Shown: piece after piece, positions 55,165-61,865 of the stretch
How positions within the stretch are numbered: the first letter of the stretch is position 1
Layout: each line of letters begins with the position of its first letter
Assembly (NCBI GenBank): GCA_964195425.1
Contig: CAXMOM010000027.1
Location: 124,001-188,000 of the forward strand
Direction: 5' to 3'
DNA from: Glaciecola sp964195425
Lineage (GTDB): Bacteria > Pseudomonadota > Gammaproteobacteria > Enterobacterales > Alteromonadaceae
Length of the DNA stretch: 64,000 nucleotides
Program-made: the position numbers and the translations under genes
Notes under the pieces: model-generated
Database searches by the model: none
What the model saw: the letters and a program-made list of their open reading frames with translations, nothing else
What the model was told of the DNA's origin: nothing

Positions 55165-56157
55165 CTAGTCCTCAAGTAAGTGAGCAAGTTTAGCGTTCAT
55201 CATAGCCATCGATTCTTCAGTGAATAATAAGATTAAATCGCAGATAATATCAAAACCTTCCAGTCCATAGCTCACTTCTATCGCTAAAGTTTTACGCCAT
55301 CCGCTTTTGTTTGTATTTATCAACTCTTGGACACTTTGATGCTGCCCCAGCACGACCGGATGACCCTGTCGAAACTGCATATCAAGCTGTTTAGCAATGC
55401 CCGTTAGGCAAGTCCCAATTAATAAACTGGCGGCATCCATAAGAAGCTCTAGCTGCAGTTGGTCGTCTACGTCACCTTCGATATTGAGTATTTTTGCGAC
55501 ATCAGTGAAACTCGAATCGCTTAAAATAAATAGCGCTTCGCCACTAATGCCATCACCCAAGAATCCTTGGCAAACACCCGAGGTGGTGTCTGCTTTACCC
55601 ACATCAGAGAGCATCATATGTAATTCAGATACTTCAATTAGATTTACGTTTGGAATGGGTAGCTTTACAAACACGCCCATTATTCTGGCTAGGTGATCAC
55701 CAGCCTGCCCCATAGCTATGTTAACGACTTCTTGATAACAATCTCTCACAACTTCATCGAGCTCAAATACCGTCGATACTGCTTGTTCTTGTGGGTGTAG
55801 AATGTGGTGCTTTTGTAATACTGCGGCTAACTGTTCATTGGTAACCGGTTTTTGAATAAAATCGATTGCGCCAAGCTCGGCAACTCTTTTTCTAGCTTCA
55901 GGCTGAATGTCGCCTGATACAACGATGGTCTTTGTACCTAACTCAAGTTCTTTGATTCGTTCTAAAGTGCCATAACCGTCTAGCACAGGCATGTTTAGAT
56001 CTAGCAGTAACAGGTCAACATTGCCATCTAATATAGCGGTAATCGCTTGTTCACCATGCTTAGCAAAGTGAATTGTGCCGTTCATATCTTGTGGAAGACA
56101 TTTAGCGACTTGCTTACGTGCAACTAGCGAGTCGTCACATATGAGTACTGACAGCAT
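55165..56157 (-). CDS. Receiver domain fused to CheC/CheX-like phosphatase domain
   Basis: About 330 residues. The N-terminal receiver has acidic residues Asp8-Asp9, phosphorylation site Asp53 (LLLDLNMPVLDG) and Lys103 (IQKPV). The C-terminal domain resembles CheC: the phosphatase motif D-x3-E-x2-N-x22-P is complete at Asp139, Glu143, Asn146 and Pro169. The second site (DAASLLIGT near 245) lacks the Glu and Asn. CheC proteins dephosphorylate CheY-P. No chemotaxis genes are in the window. It is co-transcribed with a PAS-domain gene. Confidence 0.85.
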   Translation of the reverse strand: MLSVLICDDSLVARKQVAKCLPQDMNGTIHFAKHGEQAITAILDGNVDLLLLDLNMPVLDGYGTLERIKELELGTKTIVVSGDIQPEARKRVAELGAIDFIQKPVTNEQLAAVLQKHHILHPQEQAVSTVFELDEVVRDCYQEVVNIAMGQAGDHLARIMGVFVKLPIPNVNLIEVSELHMMLSDVGKADTTSGVCQGFLGDGISGEALFILSDSSFTDVAKILNIEGDVDDQLQLELLMDAASLLIGTCLTGIAKQLDMQFRQGHPVVLGQHQSVQELINTNKSGWRKTLAIEVSYGLEGFDIICDLILLFTEESMAMMNAKLAHLLED

Positions 56158-56261
56158 AAATGGGTAGACCAAGTGAGTTTATTTTCAATATGACTGTATC
56201 GGCAAAACGATGGCTGACTTTAGGTTTGAATTACGCTTACAAAACCACTTTACAAGTGGTT

Positions 56262-56975
56262 TTACGCGAATAATATGGGCAGTAATAAAGAGGTGGCAAT
56301 GCCATTCACGCAAAGCGCTAAAGTGGCGAAGGCTGTGCACTGTTCACTAATTGAAATTGCGCGCGCTGTACCTATTGCATGAGCAACGGCGCCTAAAGCG
56401 GTGCCCTGGGCGGCTTGATTGTTTACGCCAATTAACTTGAATAATGCAGGACCACAAATAGCCCCCACAATACCTGTACTAATAACAAAAACAGCCGCCA
56501 ATGACGGTATACCGCCTATCGCGCCGGCCGCATCTATTGCCAGTGGTGTAGTAATAGATTTAACTAAAATAGTCATTTGTAAATTAAGCGGTGTGTCGAG
56601 TAAATACAAACATGTCCATGATAAGACCGGTGATAGCATACCCGCCACTGAAATAGGGACTAATACCCGCCAGCTCATTTTCATTAAAATACTTAGTTGT
56701 TTGTATAAGGGTACCGCTAACGCAACAGTGGCTGGGCCAAGTAAAACAGACCATAAATGCGTGTAATCTTGATATTCCAAAACGCTAGTACGGGTGAGTG
56801 TTTGCAATAATATTACAAGCGATGTGCTAACTATAAGCGGATGTAAAACAGGATGTATAAACCATAAATGACTGGTTATTCTATGGAGGTGTAATGCGCC
56901 GAAATAAATTATAAGCGTAACAATCAGCCAAAAAAGCGTCGCCAACCAATTAATATCATTTAGTACGCTAAACAT
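56262..56975 (-). CDS. lrgB: LrgB/CidB-family membrane protein
   Basis: This 237-residue protein has roughly six to seven membrane helices (TLIIYFGALHLHRIT, VLLGPATVALAVPLYKQ, KSITTPLAIDAAGAIGGIPSLAAVFVISTGIVGA, QGTALGAVAHAIGTARA). The conserved GTARA and SVTTPIA-type motifs mark the LrgB/CidB family. In Gram-positives LrgAB modulates murein hydrolase export and cell death; in other bacteria it is linked to pyruvate or 3-hydroxypropionate transport. It starts two bases after the LrgA stop. Confidence 0.88.
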   Translation of the reverse strand: MFSVLNDINWLATLFWLIVTLIIYFGALHLHRITSHLWFIHPVLHPLIVSTSLVILLQTLTRTSVLEYQDYTHLWSVLLGPATVALAVPLYKQLSILMKMSWRVLVPISVAGMLSPVLSWTCLYLLDTPLNLQMTILVKSITTPLAIDAAGAIGGIPSLAAVFVISTGIVGAICGPALFKLIGVNNQAAQGTALGAVAHAIGTARAISISEQCTAFATLALCVNGIATSLLLPILFA

Positions 56976-56976
56976 A

Positions 56977-57345
56977 TCAATTTACCTTACTTGGCGGTTT
57001 ATCGCTGTTTACCTCTGCAGGATTTAGCATATGCATTAGTCGTTGACTAATCCATGCGGTAATAGCCAAACTAAACAATGTCGACACAACTATAGAAAGA
57101 AATAGAGCCAAGGAAAATGCAGTAATTAAATCAAAAAAATTCACGATAGCGACAATGGCTGGAATAAAGAATAAAGACATATGCGCCAGCAAAGGGTCGG
57201 CAGCTGTAGAAATGGCTTTTGGCACGTGCTTAAACAACAACAAAGCGCAGAATAAAACGGCTATACCAAGTAAAGCTGGTGGGATATTTATTTCAAACTG
57301 AAGTAGCAGATATTCAGCGACAAAAAATAATGAGCTCAAAAACAA
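56977..57345 (-). CDS. lrgA: LrgA/CidA-family membrane protein (start uncertain)
   Basis: CidA/LrgA proteins are small holin-like membrane proteins with four helices. The TTG at 57345 would start inside helix 1 (LFLSSLFFVAEYLLLQF). The frame continues upstream without stop for another 35 codons (NLSQFFIGL directly ahead), so the true start is probably a rare codon such as CTG 57369 or ATC 57408. There is no ATG or GTG in that extension. Helix composition and adjacency to lrgB support the call. Confidence 0.72.
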   Translation of the reverse strand: MFLSSLFFVAEYLLLQFEINIPPALLGIAVLFCALLLFKHVPKAISTAADPLLAHMSLFFIPAIVAIVNFFDLITAFSLALFLSIVVSTLFSLAITAWISQRLMHMLNPAEVNSDKPPSKVN

Positions 57346-57388
57346 AAGGCCAATAAAAAATTGGCTCAGGTTTTTAACGAATCTGAAT

Positions 57389-57718
57389 TTAAAAGGTGCT
57401 TTCTTGATGGATGGTGATGAAATAATTAGTCCCTTTCTTTGAATAATCTATTTTAAACTCTTTGTTATTTAAAGTCTGCACAAACAATAAGTTTTTATAA
57501 TCACCAAAATTATCAGAGGAAGAAATATCTACCATAGCAACATCCATACGCTTAGCCTCGAGTTTATTCTGCGGGACTTCTCCAGTGTATTCTTCAAGCC
57601 CATTGTGTACAACAACGAGCACCGGGTCTTGACGACTATTTATGATTAACAGGTCGACCTTGCGGTGTTTATGTATGATTGTGTTTCTACCACTTAGAAT
57701 ATACGGATCTTCTTTCAT
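57389..57718 (-). CDS. Hypothetical protein, 109 residues
   Basis: No family is recognised. The protein is soluble, without signal or membrane helices, and rich in Lys, Asn and Asp (LLIINSRQDPVLVVVHNG, YTGEVPQNKLEAKRMDVAMVDIS). It is on the same strand as lrgA-lrgB and lies close to them. It may be co-transcribed, because the open extension of lrgA overlaps its end. Start at ATG 57718 without an obvious Shine-Dalgarno. Confidence 0.6.
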   Translation of the reverse strand: MKEDPYILSGRNTIIHKHRKVDLLIINSRQDPVLVVVHNGLEEYTGEVPQNKLEAKRMDVAMVDISSSDNFGDYKNLLFVQTLNNKEFKIDYSKKGTNYFITIHQESTF

Positions 57719-58044
57719 ATATCTTGACTACCCTTTAAGTAAATAATGTTTTGCTTGTTACCCTATAGCGCGTTTTAGTACTCAACGCTTAGTAAACACA
57801 GCAAATTTTCTCAATTAATCTTCTTATATGACGGCAGATATTCGCCAAACTTTAGTCTAAGCAACAACATAAGTACTAATTAAGTAAAAAAGGCGATAAA
57901 TGGTAATGACTTTCACTCAAAAACTATTTATACTTCGCACCGCTTTAGACCAAGGCCTACTTGTTCAGACTGTTAGGGCTTCTCGCTCAAATGACCTAAG
58001 TAAGCACTGCTAAAGTATCAAGCAAACATAAGCTTTCAAAATGT
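57719..58044. other. Intergenic stretch upstream of the tRNA gene
   Basis: The 326-base region carries no plausible gene. It should contain the tRNA promoter, but no clear -35/-10 pair could be picked out. It is AT-rich on the left and more mixed near the tRNA. Confidence 0.45.
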
Positions 58045-58121
58045 GGCCCCTTAGCTCAGTTGGTTAGAGCATACGACTCATAATCGTCAGGTCCCCTGTT
58101 CGAGTCAGGGAGGGGCCACCA
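58045..58121 (+). tRNA. ileX: tRNA-Ile2 (CAU anticodon, lysidine-type), or tRNA-Met
   Basis: A 77-base cloverleaf with encoded CCA. The acceptor stem is GGCCCCT/AGGGGCC, the D arm is GCTC...GAGC, the anticodon loop is CTCATAA (anticodon CAT) and the T arm is CCCTG/CAGGG. The body resembles E. coli tRNA-Ile2 (ileX), including C4-G69 and C5-G68, which TilS uses to choose this tRNA for lysidine at C34. Elongator tRNA-Met has a different acceptor stem (GGCTACG). One odd point: position 27-43 reads T-C, a mismatch at the top of the anticodon stem. Confidence 0.85.
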
Positions 58122-58461
58122 TTTTTCTGATATATATCATAGAGTTACCTCAGACCCGCCGACTTATGGATTTTGGGTCCATTCCATTTTCGTTGGAAAA
58201 GCCCTGTGCTGCTCTTTTGTGCTCAGTCAGCCACTGCGTGATCTTGATCTCTGCTCATTACCTAGACATCCGTCTGCCGAAATTTTGTCGGAGGCTGCAA
58301 CTATGGAGCACTCAGGTTGGGTTGGGGGTGAAGTTTTTGAAAGATTTTTGCGGGTAGGTCGAGGCTGAAAAACTGAAAAGCTGGCAATCTGTCGCTTGAT
58401 GAAAGTGCAAATTTTGCTGCGCTGGCGGTGGTAAATTGTTAATTTGCAGCGTTGAATGACC

Positions 58462-58490
58462 CACATTTGCATTCAACAAGTGAACCACAA
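58462..58490. repeat. Partial relative of the 161-bp dispersed repeat
   Basis: CACATTTGCATT is followed by AAGTGAACCA with close spacing, matching the 5' third of the long repeat at 59161-59191 with a few substitutions. The remainder of the long repeat is missing; a different repeat (58502-58543) follows instead. Confidence 0.6.
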
Positions 58491-58501
58491 AACCACCCGC
58501 A

Positions 58502-58543
58502 AATACAGCTGTCACTGAGGCTAGTCGATAGTATTAATTTGCC
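58502..58543. repeat. 42-bp repeat, left copy
   Basis: This 42-base sequence starts AATACAGCTGTCAC and ends TTAATTTGCC. It recurs at 59381-59422 with two mismatches. Both copies lie just before a short gap or gene start and have similar AC-rich sequence upstream. Confidence 0.8.
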
Positions 58544-58572
58544 GTATACTCCGTTTGAGGGTAAATATCAAT

Positions 58573-58797
58573 ATGCCAAACGAAGCGATTGAAATTATAT
58601 GGTGGGTTGGATCAGCTTACGTGCTTTTCACGCTTCTTGGTGGCTTGTTGATGCTATCAAGTGATACCGAATCGAAAGAAGCAGGAAAGAAACTTCTTGT
58701 TGGTTGGTGGGGGGGGGCAACCTCTTTAATAGCTGCCGTCCTCGCCATGACCTTCATCGTCAAGCCAGTTCTGGTTTGGGTCTTTAGTTTATTTTAA
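58573..58797 (+). CDS. Small two-helix membrane protein
   Basis: A 74-residue protein with two predicted membrane helices: about 8-28 (IIWWVGSAYVLFTLLGGLLML) and about 42-70 (GWWGGATSLIAAVLAMTFIVKPVLVWVF). A charged loop (DTESKEAGKK) separates them. No homologue is recognised. ATG 58573 is preferred; GAGG lies 12 bases upstream, longer than ideal, and an in-frame TTG at 58555 overlaps it. It begins about 30 bases after the 42-bp repeat. Confidence 0.6.
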   Translation: MPNEAIEIIWWVGSAYVLFTLLGGLLMLSSDTESKEAGKKLLVGWWGGATSLIAAVLAMTFIVKPVLVWVFSLF

Positions 58798-58875
58798 AGC
58801 TCAACGTTTGCTCGAACTTCACTGAAGTTGATCTCTTTGACAATCCTGCTGTCAAGGAACACAGTCTCCATAGGT

Positions 58876-59041
58876 ACTGTCAACTTATCGAAGTCAGTTG
58901 GCGAGAACAAATTCTCCGTAGCCCCTGCCAAATTCTAGACGCAACTAACCCTAGCCCAGGCACTGTCAACTTAATAAATTGAAATGGTAAGAATTTGTTT
59001 TCAGTAGATTATGCCAAATTCTGGACACAACTAGCCCTGCT
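58876..59041. repeat. Degenerate tandem duplication, about 85 bp period
   Basis: ACTGTCAACTTA occurs at 58877 and 58963, and GCCAAATTCT at 58928 and 59013, with the sequences after the latter (GAC-CAACTA-CCCT) also matching. The rest of the two units is diverged. The unit is not coding. Confidence 0.55.
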
Positions 59042-59137
59042 CCACTCAGCAAACGCTCGTTCACGGAGTATTCTGTAATTACTGGCTTTCATATGATGTC
59101 GGCCAAGTCTAAACAGGTAACTGCCCAAAACGGTCTG

Positions 59138-59298
59138 TGTTATTTTGCATGGTTAAATAAACCACATTTGCATTGAAAAAGTGAACCATACAATTTCCCT
59201 TAGTAGCTATAAGAATCAATGCTTCGTTAATTCATAATAGGGTCAACATTTAGTGCAAATCGAACCGAAACTGGTTCAAATTGGGTAGCAAATTAACA
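59138..59298. repeat. 161-bp direct repeat, left copy
   Basis: This copy starts TGTTATTTTGCATGG and ends AAATTAACA. It is nearly identical in length and sequence to 61447-61607 (six mismatches by eye, about 96%). It contains small inverted repeats (TGGTT...AACCA and GAACC...GGTTC). The two copies bracket the three-gene operon. Confidence 0.9.
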
Positions 59299-59380
59299 GT
59301 CAGCTTACTCACCAACCTCAGCGACAAACATTCCTCAAATTTCTTTAATACCACAAATGACTAACCACAAACAAACCTCG

Positions 59381-59422
59381 AATACAGCTGTCACAGAGGC
59401 TAGTCGATAGTGTTAATTTGCC
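59381..59422. repeat. 42-bp repeat, right copy
   Basis: This copy matches 58502-58543 at 40 of 42 positions. It lies between the left 161-bp repeat and the terminator of the minus-strand operon, in the same orientation as the first copy. Confidence 0.8.
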
Positions 59423-59512
59423 TTATCCCCTTCATTGTAGTAGCGCTGGCTATGTTTTTTCTGTTGTTCTTATCATGCCACAAGTATAAACGGCTTGCTT
59501 GTTTTTGCACAT

Positions 59513-59540
59513 AAAAAAGAGGACTTATTGCGTCCTCTTT
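59513..59540 (-). terminator. Terminator of the barrel-lipoprotein operon
   Basis: Arms AAAGAGGAC and GTCCTCTTT flank TTATTGC. On the minus strand a T-run of six follows. It lies 27 bases after the stop of the last operon gene. Confidence 0.85.
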
Positions 59541-59566
59541 ACATACTAATTTTAAATCACAAACTC

Positions 59567-60118
59567 TTAGCCTTTAACAGCAGCAACAAACTCTGGATCG
59601 GTAAAAACTTGTTTCAATAGTTTTTGCACGAGATCTTTATATGCAAGCTGTCCGTTAGGTATAGCAATCGCGCCTAGAAATGAAGACTCGAATTCGTGTG
59701 TTTGAGTATAGGTTCTACTAAATACCTTGCTATCGTCGCGACTTACCATGAATGTCATGGATATATCACTTGAGCCTGTCATAAAACTGGTGATGTTGAT
59801 ATCTTGAGTTAATAATTTACCGCTAATAACCATGCTAGACATGGGCTCGTAAAGCGATGCCAATTTAAGCTCACTGGTAATGGCCTCAGCAATGTATTGA
59901 CCATAATTCCCCGAGCTAGGTTTCATTTTCGACCCACGCAGAGATATAGCCTTAATGCTAGCATCACTATCTACCTGACCAACATTCATCTGCGGTGCGC
60001 CAGCACGCTTAAGCGTTTTTGCATTCTCGATTGAAGCTTGATATGGCGGCGCTACCAATGCACACCCACCTAAGCTAAGTGAGGCAAAAGCACAGGCTAA
60101 TATTAATAAACGTTTCAT
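59567..60118 (-). CDS. Lipoprotein of unknown function (operon gene 3)
   Basis: A 183-residue lipoprotein (LGGC, Cys19). The N-terminal half holds ASIENAKTLKRAGAPQMNVGQ and a Ser-rich segment; the rest looks like an alpha/beta domain with VISGKLLTQDINITSFMTGSSDISMTFMVSRDDSKVF and a C-terminal amphipathic helix (LAYKDLVQKLLKQVFTDPEFVAAVK). The layout is reminiscent of YajG-type lipoproteins, but no family is claimed. It follows the second lipoprotein after 11 bases and ends the operon. Confidence 0.75.
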   Translation of the reverse strand: MKRLLILACAFASLSLGGCALVAPPYQASIENAKTLKRAGAPQMNVGQVDSDASIKAISLRGSKMKPSSGNYGQYIAEAITSELKLASLYEPMSSMVISGKLLTQDINITSFMTGSSDISMTFMVSRDDSKVFSRTYTQTHEFESSFLGAIAIPNGQLAYKDLVQKLLKQVFTDPEFVAAVKG

Positions 60119-60129
60119 GTTATTACCCC

Positions 60130-60705
60130 TTAAAAGGTATCGCTTTGTTCAAGCTTCTCAGCCAATTTTAAGAATGCTGCTTCTGTTGCGCGCCTTGCAG
60201 AAAGCGAAAAGTCGCTTTTGAATTCATTAAACTCTGCATTACCTTCTTCATATACGGAGTCTTCCCAAACAGTATTTCCTGACGCATCTACCGCTTTAAC
60301 ATCTAAGGTGACCATAAATTTAGTAGGCGCCCAAGTAAACATGCTACTGGAACTTGAGTTTGTGGTTATGGTTGGCACAAAAATCAATTTAATTTCATTT
60401 TCTTTAATGAAGGTTTCGTCGCTCATCGACTTTACTAGGAAAACGTCTTTGAACTTGTTGGATAAAACTTGGAAAAGAACCGTTTCGGTATCTTTATAAG
60501 GTGTATAAGTAACCTTGTCGCCGCCACCGCCAGGTGTGGTTACTTTCATTTCTCGTTGTATATCAGTGATGTGGTACCCGACAGTAGCATCGCTTTTTGC
60601 AGAAGACTGCACAAATTCGTCGGTTTTAGGATTTAGCTGGATTTGGTGCGCACAGCCTGACAAATAAAAAGCTGACACAATTGCAGCCAATTTAAATAAT
60701 CTCAT
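60130..60705 (-). CDS. Lipoprotein of unknown function (operon gene 2)
   Basis: A 191-residue lipoprotein (LSGC, Cys18). Features: a Gly-rich loop (TTPGGGGDKVTYTP), a Ser-rich strand break (TTNSSSSSMFTWAP), and a beta strand MVTLDVKAVDASGNTVWED followed by a C-terminal helix (SLSARRATEAAFLKLAEKL). Its organisation parallels the neighbour lipoprotein at 59567, suggesting distant relatives. A good Shine-Dalgarno (AAGGA) precedes ATG. A run of 13 A (coding strand) separates it from the barrel gene. Confidence 0.75.
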   Translation of the reverse strand: MRLFKLAAIVSAFYLSGCAHQIQLNPKTDEFVQSSAKSDATVGYHITDIQREMKVTTPGGGGDKVTYTPYKDTETVLFQVLSNKFKDVFLVKSMSDETFIKENEIKLIFVPTITTNSSSSSMFTWAPTKFMVTLDVKAVDASGNTVWEDSVYEEGNAEFNEFKSDFSLSARRATEAAFLKLAEKLEQSDTF

Positions 60706-60714
60706 AAAAAGTCC

Positions 60715-60727
60715 TTTTTTTTTTTTT
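60715..60727. repeat. Homopolymer tract of 13 T
   Basis: A run of 13 T on the plus strand (A on the coding strand) spans the end of the barrel gene stop codon and the gap before the next gene. Such tracts slip readily, and here length changes would alter the spacing to the downstream Shine-Dalgarno, not the reading frame. Confidence 0.8.
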
Positions 60728-61298
60728 AAAATCTAGCCGATAAAACTAGTGATGTTGTTATCGCAGTAATTGTACCTGAGCCACCGGCCTCTTGAATAAG
60801 GTCGGCATAGTCGGAAGCTGCACGTGCGCCTATGATAAAATCGACAGCTACATAATTCCAACTATATCCAACTCCACCACTTAATAAAAATCCAGAAAAG
60901 CTTTCATCACCAGAAAAACTACCTAACTCCCATGAATCAGAAAATAAACCTGCGCCAATGTAGGCTTTAAAACCCTCATCTAATAAGCCTGTACCGTAAT
61001 AAAGGCTCAGATCAAAACTATCTGATGTGAAATCCGAAAAATCATCATTTTCAAGTGTATGAACGCTAGCCCTAATCGCATAGTTATTGGAAAATGAATA
61101 CTGTGCAGAAAAAGTCAAGCCACCAAAATCTAAATCTTCATCGTCATTTGAGACCGATAGTGTTTGAAAGCCCCCACCTACGTTCCAGTTTTTTGAAGCC
61201 TCATGCGACGGGCCAGTTGATAGACTGGTTTCCTGTGCGAATGAAGTTGTTGCGAGTGATGTCGCCGCGAGAGCGACAAGTATGGATATGTTATTCAT
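60726..61298 (-). CDS. Outer membrane beta-barrel protein (operon gene 1)
   Basis: A 190-residue exported protein: a signal peptide (about 1-21, ending SFAQE) followed by alternating-pattern strands (GGLTFSAQYSFSNNYAIRASVHTLEND, DLSLYYGTGLLDEGFKAYIGAGLFSD, LSGGVGYSWNYVAVDFIIGARAA) and a C-terminal Phe (LSARF), as in OmpX-like eight-stranded barrels. It is the first of three minus-strand genes, followed by two lipoproteins. Function unknown. Confidence 0.8.
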   Translation of the reverse strand: MNNISILVALAATSLATTSFAQETSLSTGPSHEASKNWNVGGGFQTLSVSNDDEDLDFGGLTFSAQYSFSNNYAIRASVHTLENDDFSDFTSDSFDLSLYYGTGLLDEGFKAYIGAGLFSDSWELGSFSGDESFSGFLLSGGVGYSWNYVAVDFIIGARAASDYADLIQEAGGSGTITAITTSLVLSARF

Positions 61299-61865
61299 AT
61301 AATTCCCTTTAATTAGAAGATAAAACCGCAGAGGAGGTTACAAGCGATATAAATAATAAACAAGTACTTTTTATACTAAAGTATAATTTTTATTGTACTG
61401 TCAAGTTACAGAATTCGGATGAACAGAACCACGATTTAACTACCTATGTTATTTTGCATGGTTAAATAAACCACATTTTCATTGAATAAGTGAACCATAT
61501 AATTTCCCTTAGTAGCTATAAGAATCAATGCTTCGTTAATTCATAATCGGGTCAACATTTAGTGCAAATCGAACCGAAACTGGTTCAAATTGGGAAACAA
61601 ATTAACACATTGACTACTAAGTAGTCAGAAAGATAGACGTAAACCAAAGGCAATAATCCCACAACAACAAAAACAACCCTCAAAACGTGCAAACCCGAGT
61701 TAGTTTCAAAGAAAATAATTTTTATTGTCCGCTTTTATCGCTTGATTCTGTTTTGATAAATAGGAAGAGACTTTCCTAATTCACCCAAGAGCATGTTTGT
61801 GTTTGATATTTCGATTATGCACATGCCCTTATACATGGAATTTACATCACTTTAGGAACAAAATT
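61299..61865. other. Non-coding region with the second 161-bp repeat
   Basis: The region separates the divergent barrel operon and the plus-strand secreted protein. Apart from the repeat at 61447-61607, it holds no plausible gene. The stretch 61620-61860 is AT-rich and should contain the promoter of the downstream gene. Confidence 0.6.
61447..61607. repeat. 161-bp direct repeat, right copy
   Basis: The counterpart of 59138-59298 in the same orientation. Both copies are exactly 161 bp by alignment of their ends (TGTTATTTTGC to AAATTAACA), with no gaps. The flanks outside the repeats are unrelated. Confidence 0.9.

Larger units (their letters stand above)
58122..58572. other. Non-coding stretch after the tRNA, with repeat elements
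   Basis: No integrase or credible gene is present; open frames here are short and lack Shine-Dalgarno sequences. An 8-bp inverted repeat GTTGAATG...CATTCAAC lies at 58451-58458 and 58470-58477. A short relative of the 161-bp repeat occurs at 58462-58490, and the left copy of a 42-bp repeat is at 58502-58543. Confidence 0.6.
58798..59566. other. Non-coding repeat-rich region
   Basis: About 770 bases hold no credible gene. They contain an ~85-bp degenerate tandem duplication (58876-59041), the left 161-bp repeat (59138-59298), the right 42-bp repeat (59381-59422) and, at the end, the terminator of the minus-strand operon. Confidence 0.65.

Noticed and set aside
58166..58515. Small genes in the GC-richer stretch after the tRNA
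   Set aside because: Frames on both strands are short, overlap each other and lack start signals or protein-like composition.
58122..58572. Integrated element with its attachment site at the tRNA 3' end
   Set aside because: No duplicate of the tRNA 3' end was seen downstream and no integrase gene is present in the window.
58122..61607. Chromosomal integron cassette array with attC sites
   Set aside because: The repeats and short cassettes suggested it, and GTTGAAT/ATTCAAC resemble core sites. However, the core motifs stand in the wrong order and no paired inverse core sites bracket each gene. No integrase is present, and the genes are on both strands.
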